64,000 nucleotides of DNA, from contig NZ_AP022615.1 in NCBI RefSeq assembly GCF_010730745.1, positions 4,774,001 through 4,838,000 of the forward strand. Direction: 5' to 3'. Source of the DNA: Mycobacterium heidelbergense (GTDB lineage Bacteria > Actinomycetota > Actinomycetes > Mycobacteriales > Mycobacteriaceae). The notes below the pieces were generated by a model that was given only the letters and a program-made list of their open reading frames with translations, made no database searches and had not been told where the DNA came from. The position numbers and the translations under genes are program-made. Shown piece after piece: positions 37,401 to 45,355 of the stretch (within the stretch, counting starts at the first letter, position 1; each line of letters opens with the position of its first letter).

Positions 37401-38781
37401 CGGTGTTCGCCAAGCCGGTCAGACCACCGTTGAGGCCAGCGGTGATGAGCGCCCCCAGCGGACCCAAGCCCGCCAACGAACCACTCAAGCCCAGCGACAG
37501 CGCCGCACTCAACGAACCGCCCAGGCCGCTCAACGCCGCACCGAGGTTGGCCACCAACGATTCTCCGGTCTGGATCAACCCGTTGAGGCCCGCACCGAAC
37601 TCGCCCGCCAGGGCCGCCCCGGTGTCGAGCAGACCCGACAGCCCACCGGAAAGGCCGGCCTCGATGGCGGCCCCCAGCGGACCCAGCCCCGCCAACGAAC
37701 CACTCAGACCGGCCGACAACGCCAGACTCAGCGAGCCACCCAGACCGCTCAACGCCGCACCGAAGTTGGCCGCCAACGATTCCCCGGTCTGCAACAGCCC
37801 GTTGAGGCCCGCACCGAACTCACCCGCCAGCATCGCCCCGGTGTTCGCCAAGCCGGTCAGCCCACCATTGAGGCCCGCGGTGATGAGCGCCCCCAGCGGA
37901 CCCAAGCCCGCCAACGAACCACTCAGACCGGCGGACAGCGCCAGGCTCAGCGAACCGCCCAGATTCGACAGCGCCGCACCGAAGTTACCCGCCAACGACG
38001 CACCCGTCTGGATCAACCCATTCAGCCCGGCGCCAAAGGCGTTGGCCAGGGTCGCGCCCGTGCTGATCACGCCTGTCAAGCCGCCGTTCAATCCGGCCGC
38101 CAATGCGTTAGCGGCTTGGGCCAGGCCGGCCAGGCTGCCGTTGAGACTCGCCGATAGTGCTGCGCCGACGTTCAAGAAGGCGGAGAGCTCCGTTCCAGCC
38201 TGGGCGGCCAGCTGCGCGCCCAGACTCGACATAGCGGCGCCGCTATTCTCCAGCGCGAGCCCGACGTTGACGATGGCGTTACCGGTCTGGACCAGTCCCC
38301 CGCCGACGCCCGACAGCAGGGCGCCGCCCGCCTGCAGGGCGACTCCCTCGAGCCCCGTCCCGATGGCACCACCGAGGCCGAGGCCAAGCCCACCGCTGAG
38401 GCCGCCGGACAGGGCGCCACTAATTTGGGCGCCCAGCCCGGCGAGCCCACCCCCGAGGTTCGCGGCCAGGTTTCCGCCGCCCTGGAGCATCGCGGCTCCG
38501 TTGGCGATCTCCGCCTCTATATAGGCGGCGGCGCCGCCGCTCAACGCGTTGACGAAAGCGTTGTGGAACGCCGCGACTTCGGCGTTGAGGGCTTGATATT
38601 CCTGGCCGAAAGTCCCGAAAAGCGCCGCGATGGCGGTCGATACCTCGTCCGCCGCCGCAGGCGCCAAGCTGGTCGTAGGGGCGACTATCGCCTGTGTGAC
38701 CTCGTCCAACGCCGAGCGGATGCCTGCCAAATCTTGAGCTGCTACCTCGACGAGATCGGGAACCGCGATCACAAAAGACAT
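34429..38781 (-). CDS. PE-family protein with long Gly/Leu-rich tandem repeats
   Basis: 1450 residues starting MSFVIAVPDLV at 38781; GGGGAG lies 6 nt upstream, so the nearby ATG at 38787 is less likely. Residues ~1-100 are a PE domain ending in the type VII secretion motif YIEAE (Y-x3-E). The eponymous PE dipeptide is PD here. Then comes a Gly-rich region and about 14 repeats of 73 residues with the pattern GPLGA..AGL.GGL.GLANTG..LA..FGAGLNGLIQTG (shown with gaps), two of them divergent. There are no Gly-Gly-Ala PGRS runs. Expected to be exported or surface-associated through an ESX system; function unknown. It sits, with two more PE genes, where M. tuberculosis has PE_PGRS30. Confidence 0.88.
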   Translation of the reverse strand: MSFVIAVPDLVEVAAQDLAGIRSALDEVTQAIVAPTTSLAPAAADEVSTAIAALFGTFGQEYQALNAEVAAFHNAFVNALSGGAAAYIEAEIANGAAMLQGGGNLAANLGGGLAGLGAQISGALSGGLSGGLGLGLGGAIGTGLEGVALQAGGALLSGVGGGLVQTGNAIVNVGLALENSGAAMSSLGAQLAAQAGTELSAFLNVGAALSASLNGSLAGLAQAANALAAGLNGGLTGVISTGATLANAFGAGLNGLIQTGASLAGNFGAALSNLGGSLSLALSAGLSGSLAGLGPLGALITAGLNGGLTGLANTGAMLAGEFGAGLNGLLQTGESLAANFGAALSGLGGSLSLALSAGLSGSLAGLGPLGAAIEAGLSGGLSGLLDTGAALAGEFGAGLNGLIQTGESLVANLGAALSGLGGSLSAALSLGLSGSLAGLGPLGALITAGLNGGLTGLANTGLALANAFGAELNGLIQTGASLAGNFGAALSGLGGSLSLALSAGLSGSLAGLGPLGAAIEAGLSGGLSGLANAGAILAGEFGAGLSGLIQTGESLAANFGAALSNLGGSLSAAISAGLSGSLAGLGGLAGLPASLAASLGAGLNGLFNVGQALASNLGAGLSVLAQTGVSILGDFNAAFSGLGASLSAAISAGLSGSLAGLGPLGAAIEAGLSGGLSGLANAGAMLAGDLGAGLNALIQTGESLAGNFGAALSNLGGSLSLALSAGLSGSLAGLGPLGAAIEAGLSGGLTGLANTGLALANAFGAGLNGLIQTGASLAGNFGAALSNLGGSLSLALSAGLSGSLAGLGPLGAAIEAGLSGGLTGLANTGLALANAFGAGLNGLIQTGASLAGNFGAALNALGGSLSAALSASLSGSLSGLAGLVALPPELAATLGAGLSGLVSTGEAIAQNLGTGLSVLVQTGESLAAELGGALSGLGGSLSLALSAGLSGSLAGLGPLGVAIEAGLSGGLTGLANTGLALANAFGAGLNGLIQTGASLAGNFGAALSNLGGSLSAALSLGLSGSLAGLGPLGALITAGLNGGLSGLLNTGATLAGEFGAGLNGLIQTGESLAGNLGAALSNLGGSLSLALSAGLSGSLAGLGPLGALITAGLNGGLTGLANTGLALANAFGAGLNGLIQTGASLAGNFGAALSNLGGSLSAALSLGLSGSLAGLGPLGAAIEAGLSGGLSGLANAGATLAGEFGAGLNGLIQTGESLAGNLGAALSNLGGSLSLALSAGLSGSLAGLGPLGALITAGLNGGLTGLANTGLALANAFGAGLNGLIQTGESLAANLGAALSNLNLMVSINAALSGSLNAALSGLAQAGQALAAGLGGSLSGLVQTGEALGGSLAASLSGLAATGNALAAIWANAAAEIGSALSGAFSGSLGVAFPGLVGTGAALASGIAGLTAGLEQTGGALVTSLEAALTDLELSLQAALNASLGIGVAA
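34880..38060. repeat. 219-bp in-frame tandem repeat array inside the PE gene
   Basis: Twelve canonical units carrying LAGLGPLG plus two divergent ones, spaced about 219 bp (73 codons). Units at 36222-36440 and 36441-36659 are almost identical in DNA, with an exact 219-bp shift, pointing to recent duplication. Copy number is likely to vary between strains. Confidence 0.85.
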
Positions 38782-39131
38782 GTTCATCTCCCCACATGAA
38801 CGGCATATTCGTATATCAGCCCGAATCCTCAAGGCAGGACGAGCGTAATGGCATGCCACACAGTGACATTCGAAAATGAACGTTTTCACCAGTGTTCGGC
38901 GCGCCTGCGTACCATCCAGCCCGCCGGACCGCCCCGGAAACAAACTCGACGACCGATAACACCCTACTTCTCATCCCTCCGGTCCGACGCCGGTTGCGCT
39001 CGATGGATTTTCAGTTCGCGGCCCACCGTGTTCGCGAGTGCACGCGGACACCTATGCGAATAGTGCGCAGTCCCAAGATTTTTGGGACTGCGCACTATTG
39101 ACTATCGTGTGGGCGCCATGGCCCTCGACGA
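38782..39131. other. Intergenic region between two PE genes
   Basis: 350 nt without a supportable gene. It should contain the promoter of the repeat PE gene on the - strand (none clear enough to call) and, near its right end, the 18-bp inverted repeat at 39059-39099. The rest shows nothing I recognise. Confidence 0.6.
39059..39099 (-). terminator. Perfect 18-bp inverted repeat 32 nt after a PE stop codon
   Basis: Arms 39059-39076 and 39082-39099 pair perfectly around a 5-nt loop. It lies just downstream of the PE gene ending at 39132, so it most simply serves as its terminator. There is no U-tract, which is common for mycobacterial terminators but leaves a dispersed palindromic repeat as an alternative. 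Confidence 0.55.
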
Positions 39132-40871
39132 CTACGCGGGTCTGATTGCCGCCGCAAGCTGCTCGGGCACGTAGTTCAGCAGCTCGGGGACGATGCCTTC
39201 GAAGGGCGTGCCACCGAGGGTGAGGTTAACCGGGACGGGAATGCCCAGCAGGCTCAGGTCCACCGTCGCCGTAAGCGGCTGTGGTGCAACGAGAATCCCG
39301 TCGAAGGGCAAGTGCATCGTCATCGGTATCGTGACGCCGCCCACGCTCACCGGCATGTTCAAATCGACGAGGGTTTGGCCATTGAGGAAGCCGTTCAAGA
39401 CGTAGGCAGGCATGTCGACGAGTGCGCCGGCCGCCGCGACGCCGTTGCCGGCCTGCAGCGCGGAACCAAACGCCGTCGCGCCCGTCGCGAACCCGTCCAG
39501 CGCCGAGATGGGCGAACCCATCGCCGCAAAGGCCAGCGACAACGGCAACCCGAAATTGGCGCCCATCACGACCGGAGGCGACTGGAGCAGTTGGAGCGTA
39601 ATGGTCGTCGCGATGTTCCCGTTCGTGAAGGCAGTGATCGCGTTCGCGTAATTCTGCGCGATCTGATCGAGGATGGAACCGGGCGGCAACAGGTTGGCGA
39701 AGTTCTGTGCCTGCTGCGCGGGGATCGTCAGGATCGGGAGCAGGTCGCCGCCGGGGCCAAGTATCTTGACGTCCGACAAATTGCTCGTATCGAATCCGCT
39801 AATGAAAAGACCCAGGACGGCCTGCCCGACGTGCTCCACCGCGCCGTGGTAATCGCCCGTCATCAGCGCCTGGCCGGCCATCCCCATGTCGGCCTCGAAG
39901 ACCGGCACCGTCTTCGAGAAATCCGCGCCCGCGCTCTGCAGCGACGTGGTGATCGTCTGGACATAACCGATCTGCTGGTTGATGTACGCCTGCGCCAAGG
40001 CCCCGGGGTTGAAGGTCGCGGCACCCTGGATCGCGAGTTGGATGTTCGCCGGCACGTTCGCCAACGTGGCAGGAAGGTTCTGCAGCGCCAACGCGAGCCC
40101 CGCACCGAACGTTTGCGCGTAGCCCTGCTGGTTGATGATGACCTGGTTCAGGAACGGGAACGGGTCCGCGGACCAGGTACCGAAGAGGCTTTGCAGATTG
40201 GCGCTGGTATTGGCGATAAGGACTTGGTACGGGTCGCCGGCGGCCATGGCGGTCGCGCTGGCCGCGAACAGCCCCGGAAGCAGGGGCTGGAGTCCTTGCA
40301 CGACCGGCCCCAGCGGATCGGACAGCAGCCCGGGAAGGCCGCCGGCCAACACGGTGGACACGACGCCACCGATGTCTTGGCCGATGCCGTTGAGGAACGG
40401 GCCCAAGGGCCCGCCCTCGATGATCGCGCCCAGGGGCCCACCGGTGAAAAGGAGCGAGCTTACGTCGCCGAGAAGTCCGCCGGACCCGCCGAGAATCGGC
40501 AGCGCGGCGGCCGGGCCGGCGCCAATGAACGGCTGCCCAAGCAATGCCTGGGCTGGTGCGCTCATCGTGCTCAACAGGTTCTGCTCGGCGTTGGCGACCT
40601 CGGTGCTCAAATATCCAAGCGCGCTACCGTTCAACAGGCTCACAAACGCGCTGTGGAACGCCGCCGCCTGCCCGCTAACGGCTTGGTATTCCTCGGCATA
40701 CGCGCCGAACGTCGCCGCAATCTGATTCGATACCTCGTCCGCGGCCGCAGCCAGTATCCCGGTCGTGGGAGGCGCGGCCGCGGCGTGGGCCGCGCGCAGC
40801 GCCAAGCCGATATCCGCCAGATCGTCGGCCGCGGCCGTCACGAATTCCGGTGCTGTGGTCACAAATGACAT
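39132..40871 (-). CDS. PE-family protein with conserved C-terminal domain
   Basis: 579 residues starting MSFVTTAPEFV. PE domain ~1-95 with the PE dipeptide and the YLSTE (Y-x3-E) secretion motif. The remaining ~480 residues are Gly/Leu/Pro-rich but not repetitive, and include NLLPPGSILDQIAQNYAN and FLNGQTLVDLNMPV near the C-terminus. The same segments recur in the neighbouring PE protein, so the two share a C-terminal domain of unknown function and are probably tandem duplicates. Expected substrate of an ESX secretion system. 260 nt separate its stop from the ATG at 38871-like upstream region of the repeat PE gene only in part; the full gap is 38782-39131. Confidence 0.88.
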   Translation of the reverse strand: MSFVTTAPEFVTAAADDLADIGLALRAAHAAAAPPTTGILAAAADEVSNQIAATFGAYAEEYQAVSGQAAAFHSAFVSLLNGSALGYLSTEVANAEQNLLSTMSAPAQALLGQPFIGAGPAAALPILGGSGGLLGDVSSLLFTGGPLGAIIEGGPLGPFLNGIGQDIGGVVSTVLAGGLPGLLSDPLGPVVQGLQPLLPGLFAASATAMAAGDPYQVLIANTSANLQSLFGTWSADPFPFLNQVIINQQGYAQTFGAGLALALQNLPATLANVPANIQLAIQGAATFNPGALAQAYINQQIGYVQTITTSLQSAGADFSKTVPVFEADMGMAGQALMTGDYHGAVEHVGQAVLGLFISGFDTSNLSDVKILGPGGDLLPILTIPAQQAQNFANLLPPGSILDQIAQNYANAITAFTNGNIATTITLQLLQSPPVVMGANFGLPLSLAFAAMGSPISALDGFATGATAFGSALQAGNGVAAAGALVDMPAYVLNGFLNGQTLVDLNMPVSVGGVTIPMTMHLPFDGILVAPQPLTATVDLSLLGIPVPVNLTLGGTPFEGIVPELLNYVPEQLAAAIRPA

Positions 40872-40990
40872 GGCTGTCTCCCGTCGACTACGACGACCGC
40901 CCCGTGATCACCCAGACGAAAAGAGCCTAATGGAATAGTGCTGGAGATCACAATGCGTCCGGGCAACTCCGACGTCCCGGCCCCCAACGG

Positions 40991-42568
40991 CTACAGGGTG
41001 GGCGTAATTGCCGCTGCGAGTTCGGACCCGAAGCTCAGCAATCCGGGAATGAAGCCACCGATTTGCGTTCCGGGAAGCGGTCCCCCGCCGACACCAGCGA
41101 GGATGAGAGGGCTCAGCGGGGTGAGAAGCCCGCCCAAGGGGAGTTGGGTCGTTGATGTGAGGCTACTGATGAAGGTGCCGTCGAGCAGTAGGTTCGCCGT
41201 CAGCGGCGGCAGATTTATTAGCGTTTGGCCATTGAGGAAACCGTTTGCGACGAAGGCGGGAGCGTCGAGAATCGCGGCCGCCGCGCCGGCTATATCACCG
41301 GTTTGCAATGCACCGGTAAACGCCGCCGCGCTGGAATTCAAGGCGCTTAACGCGTTGGCCGGCGCACCTATCCCGTCAAAAACGATCTGCAGGGGCAGCC
41401 CGAAGGTGATGGCAAGGTTGCCGGAACTGAGCGTCGTCCCAAAGTTCGTGACCGTGTCGACCAAGTTGGTGAAGTTCTGCGAGATCTGCGCGGGGAGGGA
41501 GCCCGCGGGCAACAGGTTGGTGAAGTTCTGCGCCATCTGACCCGGGATGGAGAAGATGGGCGCCAGGTCGCCCAACGCGCCGAGCGGAACGACGGGAACA
41601 TTGTGCGCCGGCAACCCCAGATCCAGGTTGACGTCGTGGAAGCCAGGCAGGAAGGCATTCAACAGGGTCTGGTTAATCGCGCCATACGCGCCAATATTGT
41701 TGCCCGCCAAAAGGTCCTGGAAGACCGTCTGGAATCCCGCCGGCAAGGTTTGCACCCCGGTGATCAAGTCCTGGCCGCCAGCTTGCAGCGCTGTGCCGAT
41801 CGTCTGCGCGTAGCCAATCTGGTTGTTGACGAACTGCTGCAGCAGAGCTCCGGGGTTAAAGGTCGCTAGGCCCTGCAGACCGGCTTGAACGGTCGCCGGC
41901 AGATTGGCCAACTCGGCGGGCAGGTTCTGAATGCCATGTCCGATCGCCGAGGCGATCGTCTGGCCGTAGGAGATCTGGTTGTTGACGATCTGGTGCAGGA
42001 ACGGGAAGGGGTTGGCGGTGAACGTGCTCCCGATGGCCTGCAGGTTGTTAAACGTGTTCGAGACCAGCGCCTGGTACGGCGCGGCAACGGTGGCACCGAA
42101 GGCGCTCAAGCCGTTGACCATCGCGGGTGCCCCACCGGTCTGAAGCACGCCGAGCGCAATGGGAGCGTTGCCAATGGCGTTCGAGATCGCTTGCGCGCCA
42201 GCCTGAATCTCGCCTCCGACATAAGTGCCAATGCTGCCGTTCTGCAGGGCGGCGGCGGCTCCGCCACCCAGCAGACCCTGCCCGGCGTTGGCGGCCTCGG
42301 TGCTCAGGTAGGCGCCGGCGCCCGCGTTCAGCAAGCCGACGAACTGCTCGTGGAACGCTTGCGCTTGGGCGCTGAGGGCCTGAAACTCCTGGCCGAAGTT
42401 GCCGAACATCGACGCGATCGCAATCGATACCTCGTCCTGGGCCGCGGTCACTATCCCGGTCGTGGGACCCGCCGCGGTCGCTGCCGCCTCGGCCAGCGAC
42501 GAACGAATACCCGCCAGATCTTGGGCTGCACCCTGAACCAGCTCCGGCGTTGCGATCACAAACGACAT
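40991..42568 (-). CDS. PE-family protein, paralogue of the preceding PE gene
   Basis: 525 residues starting MSFVIATPELV; GAGGAG lies a few nt upstream, and the longer frame to 42673 is not PE-like. PE domain ~1-95 ends with YLSTE. The C-terminal part shares NLLPAGSLPAQISQNFTN and FLNGQTLINL with the PE protein encoded at 39132-40871, identifying a common domain of unknown role. It is the first of three PE genes transcribed in the same direction; the 119-nt gap to the next shows no clear promoter. The upstream 276 nt contains a 12-bp palindrome that could be a regulator site. Confidence 0.88.
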   Translation of the reverse strand: MSFVIATPELVQGAAQDLAGIRSSLAEAAATAAGPTTGIVTAAQDEVSIAIASMFGNFGQEFQALSAQAQAFHEQFVGLLNAGAGAYLSTEAANAGQGLLGGGAAAALQNGSIGTYVGGEIQAGAQAISNAIGNAPIALGVLQTGGAPAMVNGLSAFGATVAAPYQALVSNTFNNLQAIGSTFTANPFPFLHQIVNNQISYGQTIASAIGHGIQNLPAELANLPATVQAGLQGLATFNPGALLQQFVNNQIGYAQTIGTALQAGGQDLITGVQTLPAGFQTVFQDLLAGNNIGAYGAINQTLLNAFLPGFHDVNLDLGLPAHNVPVVPLGALGDLAPIFSIPGQMAQNFTNLLPAGSLPAQISQNFTNLVDTVTNFGTTLSSGNLAITFGLPLQIVFDGIGAPANALSALNSSAAAFTGALQTGDIAGAAAAILDAPAFVANGFLNGQTLINLPPLTANLLLDGTFISSLTSTTQLPLGGLLTPLSPLILAGVGGGPLPGTQIGGFIPGLLSFGSELAAAITPTL

Positions 42569-42683
42569 TCCAGCTTCTCCTCGACTCATGGACTGTGACC
42601 GGTGGTCATCCCATTTGGCACGAGTCGAGCAAGGCCCCGCGCACGCGAGCGCGCGAGGCCCCCCTCGACTCATTTTGGCCGAC

Positions 42684-42695
42684 TACCGATCGGTA
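42684..42695. promoter_or_regulatory. 12-bp palindrome TACCGATCGGTA upstream of PE gene
   Basis: Perfect palindrome 116 nt upstream of the PE start at 42568, followed within 20 nt by a second related element, ACCGGTAACC (42703-42712 region). The form is typical of TetR-type operators, but no regulator gene is nearby. The surrounding 276-nt gap has no gene I can support. Confidence 0.4.
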
Positions 42696-42844
42696 ACCTT
42701 ACCCACCGGTAACCAAGACAAAGTGAGCGTAACCAGGGCTGATATCACAATGAAATGACAACCAGCGTTTTCACAGGATTCGTTACGATTTCAAGCAGTT
42801 TTGCGGTGACGCGGGTCAACGCGCAGCTCAGAAGGGGTCGCCCG

Positions 42845-45355
42845 CTATTGGGCGCGCAGCTCCGCGCCGACCGCCTCGGCGGCGCGGAGCACCGCGGCGT
42901 CGCGGGCCGCGCTGGCGTCGTCCTCGGTCAGCGTGCGATCCGGCGCGCGGAAACGCAGCGCGAACGTCAGCGATTTGCGATGCTCGCCGATCTGCGGACC
43001 GGTGAACACGTCGAACAACTGAAGGTCTTCCAGCAATTCGCCGGCGCCCTCCCGAACGGCATCCGCCACCGCCTGGGCGGGCACGTGCGCGGACACCACG
43101 AGGCTGACATCCTGAAACACGGCCGGAAACGGCGACACCCTGGGCGCCGGCAGCACCTCGACGATGGGAATCGCGTCGAGGTCGAGCTCCATCGCGCAGG
43201 TGCCTTGGGGTAGGCCGGAGCGCTCGATCACGGCGGGATGCAGCTGCCCGGCATGACCGATGCAGACCTCCCCTATCAACACCTCCGCGCACCGACCCGG
43301 ATGCCACGGCAGGCATTGCGCCGCCCGCAGCTGAACGTCAATCCCACTGGCGCGCGCGACGATTCGCACGGCCTCGAACGCGTCGGCGGCTTCGACCCGT
43401 CGCCCGGGGCCCCAGGGGCCTCGGGGTTCACGCAGCCCGGTCAGCACCGCGGCGACGTGCTGCGGCTGCCGCGGCAACGACCCGTCCAGCATCGCGATCT
43501 CGGCGACGGTGGGCCGGCGGTGGACCGGGATGAGCTCGACACCGCGCGTCTCGTCCGTCGGCTTAACCACCTGCGCCAGGGCGAACAGCGCGGCATCGAC
43601 GAGGCCCCGGGACACGTTGCGCCCCAACGCTTCCAGCAGGGCGGGCAGCAGCGTGGTGGCCAGCTGCGGCCGGTCTGCTTCCAGCGGGTTGAGCACGTGC
43701 GTCGTCGTGCGCCGCGGGTCGTCGGCCGGCAGCCCCCACAGGTCGAACACACCGGCGGGCAAAAACGGCGTCGGCAGGATCTCGACGTAACCGGACTGGG
43801 CCAGCGACCTGCCGATCGCGCGGCGCCGCTTCTGCACCGCGGTGAGCCCGCGGCCCGCGGGGGCCGAGGGCAGCACCGACGGGATGACCTCCAGCCCCTC
43901 CAGCCGCATGACCTCCTCGACCAGGTCCGCGGGCTGCAGCAGATCGGGCCGCCAGCTCGGCGGCGTCACGGTCAGCGCGTCGCCCCCGTCGGCGACGGTG
44001 GCCCCGATCTGGGCCAGCCGCCGGGCGGTCGTGCCCGGGGCGTAAGCCACCCCGGCGAAGCGGTCCGGCAGGTCGGCGGCGATCCGGATCGGCGACCCGG
44101 CCCAATCGGCGACCGAGTCGCCCACCGGCGGGTCGCCCCACCAATCGGTCAGCGTCGGAGACGCCGCTCCCCCGGCGATCTCGGCGAGCAGCGCGGCGCA
44201 CCGGTCCAGCGCGGCCACCGAAATGGCCGGGTCCACCGCACGCTCATAACGACGGGCGGCCTCGCTGGGCAGGTGCAGCCTGCGCTGGGTGCGCGATATC
44301 CCGGCCGGGTCCCACACCGCGGCCTCCAGCAGCACGTCGGTGGAGTCCTCGCGCACCTCGGTGCTGGCCGCGCCCATGACGCCGCCGATCGCCGCGGTGG
44401 CCACGTCGTCGACGATGAGGACATCGGCCGGATCGAGCCGACGCTCGATGTCGTCCAGCGTCACGACGGTCTCGCCGGGCCGGGCGAACCGCACGCCGAG
44501 GCCGCCGGTGATGCGATTGCGGTCGTGGGCGTGCATGGGATGGCCCAGTTCCAGCATCACGTAGTTGGTGACGTCGACCGCCGGGGAGGTCGCGCGGATG
44601 CCGCACAACAGCAGCCGGCGCTGCAGCCACCACGGTGACACGGCGGTGGGGTCGATGCCGGTGACCGGGCGCAGCGCGAAGCGCCGCACCCCGGTTTCGG
44701 CCTGCACCGTCAGCGGCCAGGCCTCCCCCTCGATCGGCAACGGCTTGATCACCCGGTCGCTGGCCGGATCGACGAACCGCAGGTCGTAGGCGCTCGCGAT
44801 CTCCCGGGCGAGGCCGCGCACCGACATGCAGTAGCCACGGTCGGGGGTGATCGCCAGGTGGAAGACCACGTCGTCCAGGCCCAGCACCGCGGCGCCGTCG
44901 GCTCCCGGTGCGGCGGTCTCCGGCGGCAGCACCAGGATCCCGGAATGGTCTGCGCTCAAGCCGAGTTCGGCCGCCGAGCAGATCATCCCGTCGGAGTGGC
45001 GGCCGTAGGTCTTGCGGGCCGTGATGGCGAAGCCGCCCGGCAGGGTGCTGCCCGGCAGCGCCACCACGACCAGGTCGCCGACCACGAAGTTGGTTGCCCC
45101 GCAGACGATTTCCCGCTTTCCATCCTCGCCGACGTCGACCAGGCAGGCCCGGATCGGCTTCTTGAAACCGGTCAGTTCCTCGATGTCGGTGACCCGCCCG
45201 ACGGTCAGCGGGCCGTCGACCGGGCCGAGGGGGACGACCTCTTCGACCTCGTGGCCGATGCGCACCAGCGTCTGCTCGAGCTCGCCGGGGGCGACGTCCC
45301 AGTCCGGCGCCCCGGCCGCCACCACTTCGCGCAGCCAGCTATAGGGAACGCGCAT
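42845..45355 (-). CDS. pheT: Phenylalanine-tRNA ligase beta subunit
   Basis: 836 residues from ATG at 45355 (MRVPYSWLREVV), overlapping the pheS stop by one base (TGATG). Full-length domain set: N-terminal tRNA-binding EMAP-like domain (~40-150), B3/B4 editing domain, B5 domain, catalytic-like core and C-terminal anticodon-binding FDX-ACB domain ending VGAELRAQ. Forms the (alpha-beta)2 enzyme with PheS; the beta subunit supplies editing of Tyr-tRNA(Phe) and tRNA binding. The frame is open upstream inside pheS, but that is a shadow. Confidence 0.97.
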   Translation of the reverse strand: MRVPYSWLREVVAAGAPDWDVAPGELEQTLVRIGHEVEEVVPLGPVDGPLTVGRVTDIEELTGFKKPIRACLVDVGEDGKREIVCGATNFVVGDLVVVALPGSTLPGGFAITARKTYGRHSDGMICSAAELGLSADHSGILVLPPETAAPGADGAAVLGLDDVVFHLAITPDRGYCMSVRGLAREIASAYDLRFVDPASDRVIKPLPIEGEAWPLTVQAETGVRRFALRPVTGIDPTAVSPWWLQRRLLLCGIRATSPAVDVTNYVMLELGHPMHAHDRNRITGGLGVRFARPGETVVTLDDIERRLDPADVLIVDDVATAAIGGVMGAASTEVREDSTDVLLEAAVWDPAGISRTQRRLHLPSEAARRYERAVDPAISVAALDRCAALLAEIAGGAASPTLTDWWGDPPVGDSVADWAGSPIRIAADLPDRFAGVAYAPGTTARRLAQIGATVADGGDALTVTPPSWRPDLLQPADLVEEVMRLEGLEVIPSVLPSAPAGRGLTAVQKRRRAIGRSLAQSGYVEILPTPFLPAGVFDLWGLPADDPRRTTTHVLNPLEADRPQLATTLLPALLEALGRNVSRGLVDAALFALAQVVKPTDETRGVELIPVHRRPTVAEIAMLDGSLPRQPQHVAAVLTGLREPRGPWGPGRRVEAADAFEAVRIVARASGIDVQLRAAQCLPWHPGRCAEVLIGEVCIGHAGQLHPAVIERSGLPQGTCAMELDLDAIPIVEVLPAPRVSPFPAVFQDVSLVVSAHVPAQAVADAVREGAGELLEDLQLFDVFTGPQIGEHRKSLTFALRFRAPDRTLTEDDASAARDAAVLRAAEAVGAELRAQ

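Noticed and set aside
34880..38060. Regularly spaced repeats considered as a CRISPR array
   Set aside because: Units are 219 bp, in frame and without unique spacers; they encode a protein repeat.
34429..38781. Annotation as PE_PGRS
   Set aside because: The repeats lack Gly-Gly-Ala/Gly-Gly-Asn runs; the 73-residue Leu/Gly motif is a different family.
38788..38943. N-terminal extension of the repeat PE protein (Cys-rich, starting at 38943)
   Set aside because: PE proteins begin at MSFV; a ribosome site sits correctly before that ATG, and the extension has no PE-family counterpart.
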